64,000 nt of DNA from Anaeromusa acidaminophila DSM 3853 (GTDB lineage: Bacteria; Bacillota; Negativicutes; Anaeromusales; Anaeromusaceae), in contig NZ_KB894596.1 of assembly GCF_000374545.1 (NCBI RefSeq), positions 21,490-85,489 of the forward strand, written 5' to 3'. The position numbers and the translations under genes are program-made. The notes beneath the pieces are model-generated. The model was not told the DNA's origin. It did not search any database and worked only from the letters and a program-made list of their open reading frames with translations. This document shows, in pieces, positions 8,513-16,892 of this stretch. How positions within the stretch are numbered: position 1 is the first letter of the stretch; the number at the start of each line of letters is the position of its first letter.

Positions 8513-9634
8513 ATGCAAAAAGACTTTCATTATGATGTCGTGTATGTACTGGCGAAATGGGCCGGTTTTAATGATTCGGAGGCATACACGGTAGCCTATG
8601 CCTCGCAATATGTTGATGATGCCAATAATAGCGGACATATTGAATTTTATACGGGAGAATCCTATACAAGAACGAGCTCGGCGCATGAAACCTATGATGT
8701 AAAGGACAACGCTGATAATACAGAAAATCACAATGTTTGGCTGCCGTTTCACTTTTTGCCGGGTTACTGCGGAGAAACAAAGGACGTGCTGGTCGCAAAA
8801 GATTTGTTTGAAAGAGTAGTGTGCACGCCTGATAGTTTTGTTGCACGAGAAATGCTGCAGGATGTGATTCGGAGCCGAGATGAAAGTTATGGACTTCACC
8901 GTTTTGGCATCGCTATACATACTTATGCCGACACGTGGGCGCATCGTGGTTTTGCAGGCGTTAGCAACCGTATCAATAAAGTAGCAGAAATCGTTAGTGC
9001 GGTAGATGAAAAAGACAAGGAGCTGTTATCGCTAAAGGATGAGTTTCTGAGGCAATTTCCTAAATTGATACCGGTTGGGCACGGAACTGCCCTGCATTAT
9101 CCGGACCTTCCGTACGTGAAGGAATGGAAGTTTGTTTTTGAAGAAGATCGTGAGCGTGGAGAGCAGACGTATAATAACACCGATGCATTTATTGAGGCGG
9201 CAGATTTCCTGCTCCGGTTAATGCGTTTGTTTTTGGGCGTGCGCGCCAATACGATCGTGTTAGCAGATAATGTAGAAAACCTATATGGTGATATTGAAGC
9301 GTTAGCGGGTGAGCAAAGAGATTTTTTGAGAAGAATCTTTAATGAGAATAACGATGATAATGGTGACGTGCGTCATGAAAAGTGGCTTGAATTATCATCA
9401 AACGGAAGTATTCAGGGCGTAGGCAAAATACCGGACTACGCTCCGAAAGGGATTGGTTCTTGGAAATATGAAGCCTTGAATACGGTAAACGAAATCGATG
9501 GGGAAGAAGAGAGATTCACTTTTACAGATGAATTTTTCACATCAGACTGGAAAAAGTTTCACGATGCTCTTCAAATCCAGCGGCAATATATATTGCTAAA
9601 GCTTCTTCCAAAGTACGGAATATGTGTATCGTGA
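8513..9634 (+). CDS. DUF6765 family protein
   Basis: A 373-residue cytoplasmic-looking protein (no signal peptide or membrane segment). It begins MQKDFHYDVVYVLAKWAGF and carries ASQYVDDA and the His-rich stretch HRFGIAIHTYADTWAHRGFAG, which looks like a metal site of the zinc phospholipase C/S1-P1 helical fold; that structural idea is inference. I associate the whole with the DUF6765 family. No function is established. Strong ribosome site AAGGAGGGG; separated from neighbours by more than 200 bp on both sides, so probably transcribed alone. Confidence 0.75.
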   Translation: MQKDFHYDVVYVLAKWAGFNDSEAYTVAYASQYVDDANNSGHIEFYTGESYTRTSSAHETYDVKDNADNTENHNVWLPFHFLPGYCGETKDVLVAKDLFERVVCTPDSFVAREMLQDVIRSRDESYGLHRFGIAIHTYADTWAHRGFAGVSNRINKVAEIVSAVDEKDKELLSLKDEFLRQFPKLIPVGHGTALHYPDLPYVKEWKFVFEEDRERGEQTYNNTDAFIEAADFLLRLMRLFLGVRANTIVLADNVENLYGDIEALAGEQRDFLRRIFNENNDDNGDVRHEKWLELSSNGSIQGVGKIPDYAPKGIGSWKYEALNTVNEIDGEEERFTFTDEFFTSDWKKFHDALQIQRQYILLKLLPKYGICVS

Positions 9635-9759
9635 CTGGTAGCCGGGAAGAAAGACATGGAAAAGATTTAATGCTGAAAAAGTGAAAGTTGAAAGGCTGCC
9701 TATGCGGCGAATAGAAAGATTTGATGGAGTTCCGTGTGGAATAATAGCAAGAAGTTGAT

Positions 9760-9775
9760 AAAAAAGGAACGTCCC
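9760..9775. repeat. Left arm of a 16-bp inverted repeat flanking the DUF3800 gene
   Basis: AAAAAAGGAACGTCCC here is the exact reverse complement of 11095-11110. The pair brackets the DUF3800 gene and little else. Confidence 0.8.
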
Positions 9776-9862
9776 CACTGTCTGCTCCTTGCTTCTGGAA
9801 AACTTTAAAGAATCCTTGGGAACATTAACCGAATAAGCAAATATGTTGCAAGGAGGGTTACA

Positions 9863-11062
9863 ATGGAAGACTATCAGTTAACGTTTGAAGATATTGAGCG
9901 TATAAATACGCTGGCTATACAGCCAGGACGTACAGCATATGTTGATGAATGTGGTAACTTTGGCTTTGACTTTAGAAAAGACGGTGTTTCTACACACTAT
10001 ATTGTTTGTGCAGTTATAGTTAATAATGAGAATATACTTGAAATTGAGAAGAAAGTTAATGAAATACGCAAGCTTAATTTTTCAAACAACGAAATGAAGT
10101 CTAGTTCGATTGGCAATAAGCATTCTCGAAGAGCTAAAATTTTAACCGAATTGCTGCTCGTTGATTTTTCGCTTATTATACTTATTGCGGATAAGCAAGC
10201 ATTTTATAATGATTCTCCTCTTACAGAATATAAAGGCACTTTTGTGAAATTCCTTCATCAGAAACTGTATGAGTCCATGTATACTTGTTATCCGAAGCTG
10301 AAAATTGTCGAGGATGAATACGGGAGTTCGGAGTTTCAATCAGAATTCAAGAAATATGTTTGTAAAAACAGACCGACTCCAAATCTGTTTAACGAATATG
10401 ATTTTGATTATTTCGATAGCCGCAAATGTAATATAGTACAAATTGCGGACATTATTGCTGGATCTACCATGCAGCATATTATTGATGTAACGGCACCTGA
10501 CGTACTTAAAATATTCAAAGGAAAAATCATAGAGATTATCAATTTCCCTAAGTCCTTTATTCCCTATAAGGCTGGAGAGAATGCAGATACATCGTTCGAC
10601 AAACAGATTTACATGTTAGCGGACCAGTGTGCGACAGCCTACATTGACAGCAACAAAAATTCTAACGAAGAAGACGTTCGATTGCGCATTTTGTTCTTGA
10701 AAAAATTGCTATTTACAGTGCGCAATATCAATGACTCTATATATATCCACTCAAGTGAAATAACCAAAATGCTGTCCAATATTTTGGAACAGAAGGTTAC
10801 GCGTGACTATCTTTATCGTCGAATTGTAGCACCGCTAAGAGACGCAGATGTACTAATTTCGAGTAGTTCGCATGGATATAAAATTCCCACTTGCGTCGAT
10901 GATATATACACCTATATTAATCAAACAAGTGGAATTATTAGTCCTATGCTTAGCCGAATTGAAAAATGTCGCTCGCTTATAAAAAAGCAGACTGACGGCA
11001 AGCTGGATATACTGGATGGCCCGGCATTGACTAAGTTTAAACGCTATTTTGGGGATTATTAA
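9863..11062 (+). CDS. DUF3800 domain protein with C-terminal extension
   Basis: A 399-residue protein. The first 240 residues match DUF3800: AYVDECGNFG (D28, E29), a central VEDEYGSSEF stretch and VQIADIIAG (D196), an acidic triad expected of an RNase H-like nuclease fold; catalysis is inferred, not shown. Residues 255-399 are not part of that domain and look helical with a possible winged-helix (SSEITKMLSNILEQKVTRDYLYRRI). The DNA is AT-richer than its neighbours and the gene sits between inverted copies of a 16-bp sequence, suggesting it was acquired. DUF3800 genes are often found in mobile or defence-type regions. AAGGAGGG precedes the ATG. Confidence 0.8.
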   Translation: MEDYQLTFEDIERINTLAIQPGRTAYVDECGNFGFDFRKDGVSTHYIVCAVIVNNENILEIEKKVNEIRKLNFSNNEMKSSSIGNKHSRRAKILTELLLVDFSLIILIADKQAFYNDSPLTEYKGTFVKFLHQKLYESMYTCYPKLKIVEDEYGSSEFQSEFKKYVCKNRPTPNLFNEYDFDYFDSRKCNIVQIADIIAGSTMQHIIDVTAPDVLKIFKGKIIEIINFPKSFIPYKAGENADTSFDKQIYMLADQCATAYIDSNKNSNEEDVRLRILFLKKLLFTVRNINDSIYIHSSEITKMLSNILEQKVTRDYLYRRIVAPLRDADVLISSSSHGYKIPTCVDDIYTYINQTSGIISPMLSRIEKCRSLIKKQTDGKLDILDGPALTKFKRYFGDY

Positions 11063-11094
11063 AAATATTATCACTTTCACTTTATAGGATAGAA

Positions 11095-11110
11095 GGGACG
11101 TTCCTTTTTT
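11095..11110. repeat. Right arm of the 16-bp inverted repeat flanking the DUF3800 gene
   Basis: GGGACGTTCCTTTTTT, the perfect reverse complement of 9760-9775, 1.3 kb away. Similar GGGGACGTTCC-type sequences occur as dispersed palindromic repeats in related genomes (recollection, not checked). Confidence 0.8.
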
Positions 11111-11113
11111 GTC

Positions 11114-11248
11114 ATGCTTTTTCAAAGTGATAGCAATTATGATGAATCGGAACTGTGCGTGGAAGTGGCCAAGTTGCCGCAAAACGCACTCGCGGAGATA
11201 GATGCCGGCCATGCGCTACGGCTACCAAAGGCCCTTCTAACATACTGA
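11114..11248 (+). pseudogene. 44-codon open frame, probable 3' remnant of an unknown gene
   Basis: An open frame of 44 codons with protein-like composition (ESELCVEVAKLPQNALAEID, then AGHALRLPKALLTY) begins at an ATG directly after the right inverted-repeat arm and ends just before a terminator-like hairpin. There is no ribosome site, so it reads best as the tail of a gene that was interrupted. I do not recognise the family. It may also be chance. Confidence 0.3.
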
Positions 11249-11249
11249 T

Positions 11250-11305
11250 AAACGGCAGGCTGTGTGAAACGTAACCTTCACATGGCCTGTCGCGTTTTAC
11301 TATAT
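11250..11305 (+). terminator. Terminator-like hairpin in the DUF3800-AEC gap
   Basis: Left arm 11250-11268, right arm 11277-11297 with one or two mismatches, followed by TTTTACTATATT. Apart from this, the 441-bp gap 11063-11503 shows only the small open frame and no other feature. Confidence 0.5.
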
Positions 11306-11503
11306 TGCTAAGCTAGCTGGGAGATGTGAATGCTAGAAGATGACATTAGATGCGAATAAACAAAGAAGCAGGAGTTTGAGGGAAAATAGGAGAAGCATTG
11401 TTAAAAACTATGTCTCGCTAGCTTGCTTGATCAATTTTCACAGTGGAGTAAACGGAGGCTAATATGCGCTGCGTTGATGTAACAATTTGTAAAGGGGACG
11501 CTT

Positions 11504-12445
11504 ATGGAGTCTTTTTATCTGGTACTTACACAGTTGGAAATTTTTACAGTGATGATTATCATTGGCGTTATTGGGATAAAAACAAAAGTTATAAACGAGA
11601 ATTGTCTGGGGTATTTATCCAGGTTGATCATGCGCTTAATTCTTCCCATTATGATTTTTCACAAGTCAATCAATGGAGCGACCCGCAACGACATTCTTTT
11701 TTCTTTTATAGAGGTTCTTTCATCTGCTATTTTCATGTTTGGAGTGCTGTTTATTACAGGCTTTCTTCTTAAACGGGTCTTTTCTTTGCATGGAAATTAT
11801 GGACGCATCTTTCATGCTTCAACCATGTTTGGGAATGTAGGCTTTATTGGAATTCCTTTGATTTTAGGCGTTTTGCCGGAGCGTGGCATGCTGTATATGG
11901 CGCTTTTTACTATCGTGGATCAGATGTTGCTTTGGAGTGTTGGATTTCATCTGACGTTGCCAAAGGAAAAACTGGCTCATAATTCGTTAACGGCGAATCT
12001 TAAAAATTTGGCAAATCCAGCCATGATCGGGATTCTTTTGGCTATTCTTTTTATAATCATGGAATGGAAGCTGCCTGTTACATTAAACAAGGCTCTCGGA
12101 GCGGTTGGGGATATGACAACGCCACTGTCACTGATTTATATTGGGGGAACTTTTTGTTTTTGCAATGTAAGGAGATTTTTGACAAAGATAGAATACTATT
12201 CGATTGTTGTTGTAAAAATGATAGCGGTTCCGTTGGGAATATTTTCGGTGCTGCGGCTGTTCCAGGTTCAACCGGAAATTATTACATTTATTACGTTGCT
12301 TGCGGGAATGCCAAGTATGACCGCCATTGCCATGTTTGCAAGGACGAATGAATCCGATGAGGAGTGCGCTGTTGGCGCTATCATGATGACGACCATTCTT
12401 TGCTTGGTTACCTTACCGCTGGTTGCTTATCTTACGAGTTGCTAA
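11504..12445 (+). CDS. AEC family (auxin efflux carrier type) transporter
   Basis: A 313-residue membrane protein with about ten hydrophobic segments in two halves. FGNVGFIGIPLILG in the first half and GMPSMTAIAMFARTNESDEECA in the second match the AEC/BART family, whose bacterial members export or take up malate, malonate or other organic acids. ATG at 11504 follows AAAGGGGA by 5 bases. An overlapping frame from 11464 has a GGAGG site but its protein is the out-of-frame image of this one. No operon partner; substrate unknown. Confidence 0.85.
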   Translation: MESFYLVLTQLEIFTVMIIIGVIGIKTKVINENCLGYLSRLIMRLILPIMIFHKSINGATRNDILFSFIEVLSSAIFMFGVLFITGFLLKRVFSLHGNYGRIFHASTMFGNVGFIGIPLILGVLPERGMLYMALFTIVDQMLLWSVGFHLTLPKEKLAHNSLTANLKNLANPAMIGILLAILFIIMEWKLPVTLNKALGAVGDMTTPLSLIYIGGTFCFCNVRRFLTKIEYYSIVVVKMIAVPLGIFSVLRLFQVQPEIITFITLLAGMPSMTAIAMFARTNESDEECAVGAIMMTTILCLVTLPLVAYLTSC

Positions 12446-12459
12446 CTTATAATAATAAT

Positions 12460-12510
12460 GAAACAACGAAGTCTAGATGAATTTTTTCTAGACTTCGTTG
12501 TTTCACTTTT
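12460..12510. terminator. Bidirectional terminator between AEC and trmO
   Basis: Perfect 18-bp stem (12460-12477 with 12487-12504), T-rich on the plus side and an A/T-rich flank on the other; it serves two convergent genes. Confidence 0.85.
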
Positions 12511-12531
12511 ATATGCATTTACGGAGTAGCT

Positions 12532-13008
12532 TTACCTTTTAAACCGTCCGTCATCCTTTACCGTATACATTTTATGGATTGAGTGCTGAAACCAACCAAT
12601 TTTCTCCACCTGTCGGTGATCAAACTCACCTATATAAGGTTTTATATCCAAGATAGGCGTTTGATCTAAAATATCAATATCTTCAATATATAGAAGGTTT
12701 CCTTCGACCCCTTTAAGACGCACCACTGAAAAGCCGATTGGATTGGGTCTAGCTGGAGAGCGAGTGGCAAAAATTCCATGCAAACAATCATCTAAAAACG
12801 GTTTTACTAGCAATTTTGCTTCTTTTATTTGATGAAAATGATATAGCAAAATTAAATGAGAAAATCCATCTATGTCTTTTAACCCGTCGATATACTGGTT
12901 GTAAACTTCAATAATCGCCTTACTGCCAACGGAAGCGGTTGCCTGGATGGGTGTTCCTTCTGGTTTAGAAAAAGCGGAATGGACAATACCTATCGGACAG
13001 ACTTGCAT
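12532..13008 (-). CDS. trmO: TrmO (TsaA) tRNA m6t6A37 methyltransferase
   Basis: A 158-residue protein of the TsaA/YaeB family, which uses SAM to methylate N6-threonylcarbamoyladenosine at position 37 of certain tRNAs. Motifs: PIGIVHSAF at the N terminus, DGFSHLILLYHFH, and the highly conserved RSPARPNPIGFSVVRL followed by DILDQTPILDIKPY. Start ATG at 13008 has AAAAGGAG 8 bases upstream; an in-frame ATG 21 bases further up overlaps that site and is rejected. It is in the same direction as the GGCT-like gene upstream but 89 bp away. Confidence 0.9.
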   Translation of the reverse strand: MQVCPIGIVHSAFSKPEGTPIQATASVGSKAIIEVYNQYIDGLKDIDGFSHLILLYHFHQIKEAKLLVKPFLDDCLHGIFATRSPARPNPIGFSVVRLKGVEGNLLYIEDIDILDQTPILDIKPYIGEFDHRQVEKIGWFQHSIHKMYTVKDDGRFKR

Positions 13009-13097
13009 ATTCTTAACTCCTTTTTTCATGAATATAGAAAACTACAATTTGTGCAAGCTGTAATGATTTATAGAAAAATGAATAAGCATTATTGATT

Positions 13098-13643
13098 TTA
13101 GGAGCAACTGGAGCAATCACTCGTGAGTGGAATTCCTTTTTTTCGAAAACGGGGAACAGGGTATGAGGCCGGAACCGTCTCAATTTGACGTAATTTCTCA
13201 ATATAGTGTTGGGGAAGTTTGTGGGCGATGGCGCCTTGAATAATAAGATCCAGGTATTCGGAGCTGGGCTTTTTTTGTTCTCTAAGTTCGGCTTTTTTGT
13301 ACAAGGTTGTCTCTACGCATTCGTTCTTTTCGGTAAATACTTCAACAGGGTAATGAAAATATTCTCCGGTTCCGTCCAAACGAACGTCTTGAAAGGTATC
13401 TAGCTGGTCCCATTCATAGGCCGTAAGTTGATATAGGACTCCCCAAACTTTGGAAGTTTTGTCGGGAACGACCGTTTCTATAGCGCCGTCCCAGACGGCA
13501 GAATGTCCATGAAAGCTTATGACGTGATTTTTTAGGCGAGCAAGACCTACCATGTGAGCACCTTTTAAAATGGAGCGCATGGTAGATTGGTGAAGGTGTA
13601 TGCCGTAGGCAAAATAAAGGCGTGGAGAGATTGGCGTAGACAT
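13098..13643 (-). CDS. Gamma-glutamylcyclotransferase-like protein, catalytic Glu replaced
   Basis: A 181-residue GGCT/AIG2-fold protein: YFAYGIHLH (10-18; family YFAYGSNL), VWGVLYQLTAYEWDQLDTFQDV (66-87) and PSSEYLDLIIQGAIAHKLPQHYIEKL align throughout with GGCT. Active enzymes release 5-oxoproline from gamma-glutamyl compounds and need a Glu in LDxxEG; here that place is Q85 in LDTFQD, and the SN of the substrate loop is IH. The protein is therefore probably not a standard cyclotransferase. It ends in a Cys pair (CSSCS). AAAGGAGG precedes the ATG. Expressed alone or with trmO. Confidence 0.8.
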   Translation of the reverse strand: MSTPISPRLYFAYGIHLHQSTMRSILKGAHMVGLARLKNHVISFHGHSAVWDGAIETVVPDKTSKVWGVLYQLTAYEWDQLDTFQDVRLDGTGEYFHYPVEVFTEKNECVETTLYKKAELREQKKPSSEYLDLIIQGAIAHKLPQHYIEKLRQIETVPASYPVPRFRKKGIPLTSDCSSCS

Positions 13644-13704
13644 GAGAAAAACCTCCTTTTAATGGTTACTATAAATTGGCACATTGGTAATAAATGGTGA
13701 AAAT

Positions 13705-13740
13705 AAAAATGCCCTAACCGAAAGAATTCGGTTAGGGCAT
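13705..13740 (-). terminator. Terminator of the fosX operon
   Basis: Perfect 14-bp stem (13709-13722 with 13727-13740), loop AGAA; read on the minus strand it is followed by ATTTTTATTTTC. Confidence 0.85.
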
Positions 13741-13855
13741 CATAGCCTCTGACTTCATAAGTAAACGCAATTTTTTATAGTATAACATGAACTATGACGG
13801 TTTACCATGTTGATTTATACGGATGGTTTCTTGAATGTATGGATCAAAATATAGA

Positions 13856-14257
13856 TTATTGGTTATATCGATCCAAGCGTTGCGAAAGTGTTCCAGTATG
13901 CAGCTCAAACAAATGATTGTCGAAGTCATAAAAATATAAGGAACGTCCTTCGCCGTCCACGCGCGGACGCGGCGGTTTGAAATCAAGTCCCAGCTTGCGA
14001 ATGCGCTCTTGATAGGTCTCGAAATCAGCTTCTGATATTTTAAAAGCGACATGGTTGTAAGTGCGAGTGGGGAGGGATTCCCCCTCCATAACGGCGATCC
14101 ATTGGTTTCCAACCATGAAGAATTTTTCTTTTGATACGGAAAAGGTGGCGTCTCCGCTAGCGTAAACTTCTTCGGCGTCAAAGATTTCTTTGAAAAAGGT
14201 AGTGGCAAGCTTCAGGTCTTTAACGATGAACGTGATATGGCTGATGCCTTCAATCAT
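13856..14257 (-). CDS. fosX: FosX-type fosfomycin hydrolase
   Basis: A 133-residue vicinal-oxygen-chelate (glyoxalase fold) protein that aligns along its whole length with FosX, the Mn-dependent enzyme that adds water to the epoxide of fosfomycin. Metal ligands fall at the FosX numbers: H7 (GISHITFIVKDL), H69 (YNHVAF) and E118 (DNHLFELH); the FosX general base E44 is present in FSVSKEKFF. FosA/FosB lack that base, so FosX is the better call. Start ATG overlaps the stop of the upstream dehydrogenase (ATGA), so both are in one operon; GGAGG lies upstream. Resistance in the host is inferred, not shown. Confidence 0.88.
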   Translation of the reverse strand: MIEGISHITFIVKDLKLATTFFKEIFDAEEVYASGDATFSVSKEKFFMVGNQWIAVMEGESLPTRTYNHVAFKISEADFETYQERIRKLGLDFKPPRPRVDGEGRSLYFYDFDNHLFELHTGTLSQRLDRYNQ

Positions 14258-15243
14258 GGGAGTTCCTCCGATTCATTTGTTTTGTCTGTATCGCAGGCTA
14301 CGAGCTGATTGAGCTTGCTTTCCGGCTCTTCGCCGTTGGCTACGCGGTTTATATTGCGGATAAAGAAGTCATAGCGTTTCTTGTGAAATTTGCGGCCATC
14401 GGGTAAGCCTGCCGTGTGGGGCGTAAGAATCACATTATCCAAAGTTCGAAGTTCGCTGGACATTGGGAGCGGCTCCGATTCAAACACATCGAGGCATGCG
14501 CCCAGTATGTCTCGATTTTTTAATGCGTCGATTAGGTCGCTTTCTTTGACGATTCCCCCGCGGGCAGTATTGATAAAAAGAGCGGTTTGCTTCATTTGCT
14601 GGAAGACGGTCTTGTTAAATAAGTGTCTGGTTTGCTGTGTTAGAGGTACATGCACGCTTATGATATCCGCTGTGCTGATGAGGGTATCAAAATCCGTTAT
14701 TTTTACCAAGTCATCAGAGGTTACAGCTGGATTTCTAACACAAGCCAGCACGTTCATATCCAAGGATTTGCAAAATGAGGCCACTTTTTTGCCGATGGCG
14801 CCCAAGCCGACAATTCCTATCGTTTTGCCAGCTAGTTCGCTTCCGGTATAGTTCAGTTGACTTTCATCCAGTTTGTTCTTCATGAAGGCGTCAAGAAACG
14901 GTATGTTTTTATAGTAAGACAATAGCGACGCCAGGACATGTTCTGCTACGGCCTGCGCGTTTACGCCAGCGGCGTTGGCGGCCCAAATGCCAAGCTTTGT
15001 GCAGGCGTCAACATCTACATTGTCATAGCCAGCGCCGGTTTGTACCAGTTTCAAATGGGGAGCGGCAGAAAGCAGACTGTGGTCTACTTTGATATGCTCC
15101 GGTATGAGTACCTGGCAGTCTTTTATGTGCTGCAGTACGTATTCTCCTGGCGGGACAATCACAACGTCCCAGTTTTCGGGAAAGTGATTTGTAACGGTTG
15201 TTTTTGAGGTTTCGCTAAAATTTCCAACGATGAGAACTTTCAT
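14254..15243 (-). CDS. D-isomer specific 2-hydroxyacid dehydrogenase
   Basis: A 329-residue NAD(P)-dependent oxidoreductase of the D-2-hydroxyacid dehydrogenase family, interconverting 2-oxo acids and D-2-hydroxy acids. The nucleotide fold shows GKTIGIVGLGAIGKKVA; the catalytic Arg is in NTARGGIVKESDL, the acid Glu in FESEPLP and the His in LTPHTAG. ATG at 15243 is chosen because the protein starts MKVLIVGNF there and a GGCGG-type site lies upstream; the frame stays open 28 codons further. It is translationally coupled to fosX. Substrate (glyoxylate, lactate, phosphoglycerate-like) unknown. Confidence 0.87.
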   Translation of the reverse strand: MKVLIVGNFSETSKTTVTNHFPENWDVVIVPPGEYVLQHIKDCQVLIPEHIKVDHSLLSAAPHLKLVQTGAGYDNVDVDACTKLGIWAANAAGVNAQAVAEHVLASLLSYYKNIPFLDAFMKNKLDESQLNYTGSELAGKTIGIVGLGAIGKKVASFCKSLDMNVLACVRNPAVTSDDLVKITDFDTLISTADIISVHVPLTQQTRHLFNKTVFQQMKQTALFINTARGGIVKESDLIDALKNRDILGACLDVFESEPLPMSSELRTLDNVILTPHTAGLPDGRKFHKKRYDFFIRNINRVANGEEPESKLNQLVACDTDKTNESEELP

Positions 15244-15433
15244 GGTGAAACCGCCTTTCCAGCTTACACAGCAAGAAATAATGAGAGCCGCTTTTTTGTT
15301 TTCTATTGAAAATTTGACCGTCGTCATTATTAATGATAATTTTAAACATAGCGGATTACCAGCCTTTTATCTTACGTACAGGAATGAGTTGCTGAAAAAC
15401 TGTCTTTTGGCAATGTTGCTAGGAGGAAAAAAC

Positions 15434-15778
15434 ATGGAACTTGAAAAAATTAAGACCTGTATTTTAAACAGCATCCCTTATCCGATTTTATTTGTTAATT
15501 GCGACCATATCATAATGTATATGAATGATGCCGCCCAATATCATTATCATAAAGAACGAGGCTATGAAAATCTGCTGGGCAAGTCGTTATTTGCTTGTCA
15601 CAATGAAAAGTCAAAACAAAAAATATTAGAAGCCTTTGATAAGATTAAAAACCATGGAAATGAAGTTTTCATTGGCGTAGGCATAAAAAACCAGAGGATC
15701 TATATGAATCCGGTGCGTGATGAGCAAGGCGAGTTAATCGGTTATTTTGAACGATATGAGCTGAATCTGGAAAAATAA
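15434..15778 (+). CDS. Single PAS-domain protein
   Basis: A 114-residue protein that is almost only a PAS fold: ILNSIPYPILFVNCDHIIMYMNDAA, then LLGKSLFACHNEKSKQKILEAF and RIYMNPVRDEQGELIGYFERYE. The CHNEKS stretch resembles stand-alone PAS proteins of anaerobes and the PAS part of DUF438 proteins. PAS domains bind haem, flavin or small ligands; none is evident. AGGAGG lies 8 bases before the ATG. No output domain, so it must act through a partner. Confidence 0.75.
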   Translation: MELEKIKTCILNSIPYPILFVNCDHIIMYMNDAAQYHYHKERGYENLLGKSLFACHNEKSKQKILEAFDKIKNHGNEVFIGVGIKNQRIYMNPVRDEQGELIGYFERYELNLEK

Positions 15779-15915
15779 TGGAGATCACGGAGGCTTTTTC
15801 GAAACAGCAAGGTGAGCGGATAAGCAAGTGAAGCACAATGATTTATTATCAGTATTGTCAACTCCTGCCTTGGAGAGTATACTGGCAGCAGTATGAAAAA
15901 AAGGGGGGCTGCGCG

Positions 15916-16656
15916 TTGACTATGACAGCGATTTATTTATGTTTGACCGTAATCTTTGCTTCGACGGTGCAAGCGGTTAGCGGCTTTGGTTTTAATATCG
16001 TTGGCGCGCCTCTTTTGATGCTGTTTATTGCCCCTAAGCAGGTGATTAGTTTAACGATTTTCGGCGCTCTGATCTTAAATCTTATGGTCATTCATAAGAC
16101 GCGAGGGCAGGGAGATTTCTATTTGATTTTACCTATGTTTGCTGCTAGCATTGTGGGGGTTCTTCCAGGCGTGTATTTCCTGAATCTGGTTGATGGAGCA
16201 ATGCTTAAAGTAGTGGTGGGAACCATCGTAATCCTCATGTCGATTGCACTGGCTGCTAATTTTTCAGTGCAGATTCGGCGTCAACGCATTGCTTCTATTA
16301 TCGCCGGGGGTATCGGCGGTTTTATGGGCGGGGCGACAAGTATGAGCGGGCCGGTAGTGGCGATGTTTCTCATGAATCAAAAGCAGGATAAGGTTGCATT
16401 TCGAGCCAATTTGGTGCGCTTCTTTTGCTTGAATAATATTGTTATCTTGGGAACCATGTATGTCATGGGGGTTATGGATGTAGAGGTATTACCGTTGATT
16501 AGTTATATTGTTCCAGGCGTTCTTATTGGTACCTGGCTGGGGGAAAAGGCGTTTCATCGCGTTTCTCCCGCCGCTTTTCGGCAAGTGGTTATTATGGTGC
16601 TCATTAGCTGCGGTTTGATGAGCGTGGGGCCGGAGGTAGTTAAGCATTTTCTTTAA
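15916..16656 (+). CDS. TauE/SafE family membrane exporter
   Basis: A 246-residue protein with about eight membrane segments, of the TauE/SafE (DUF81) family, whose members export sulfite, sulfoacetate or related anions. STVQAVSGFGFNIVGAPLL in the first half and GGFMGGATSMSGPVVAMFLM in the second are the duplicated family motif. TTG at 15916 is 7 bases after AAGGGGGG; ATG at 15922 is possible but too far. The frame is open to 15838 without a ribosome site. Monocistronic, followed by a terminator. Confidence 0.85.
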   Translation: MTMTAIYLCLTVIFASTVQAVSGFGFNIVGAPLLMLFIAPKQVISLTIFGALILNLMVIHKTRGQGDFYLILPMFAASIVGVLPGVYFLNLVDGAMLKVVVGTIVILMSIALAANFSVQIRRQRIASIIAGGIGGFMGGATSMSGPVVAMFLMNQKQDKVAFRANLVRFFCLNNIVILGTMYVMGVMDVEVLPLISYIVPGVLIGTWLGEKAFHRVSPAAFRQVVIMVLISCGLMSVGPEVVKHFL

Positions 16657-16688
16657 AACCGTCTTGAATAATGGATTTACTAGCAAAA

Positions 16689-16730
16689 GAAAAGAACGGC
16701 AGCACAACGTGCTTCCGTTCTTTTCTTTTG
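16689..16730 (+). terminator. Terminator after the TauE gene
   Basis: Near-perfect 17-bp stem (16689-16705 with 16709-16725) with T-rich tail TTTTG. Confidence 0.75.
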
Positions 16731-16892
16731 TAAATGGAGAAAGCAAGTAAGCAGGAATTTCGCAAAGAGAATTAGAAATAATTGCCAAAACGGACTAGGG
16801 TGTGCAAAAACCTCTTGCGAGCATAGTGATCAAGTGGACCGGCTGTTTTAATTGGTCAGAAACGAGTCCTATAACGACAAGGAGGTAGTAGT

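Noticed and set aside
11464..11772. 102-codon frame with a GGAGG site overlapping the AEC gene start
   Set aside because: Its protein is the out-of-frame reading of the AEC coding sequence with no family sense; the AEC start has its own site inside it. At most a leader reading frame.
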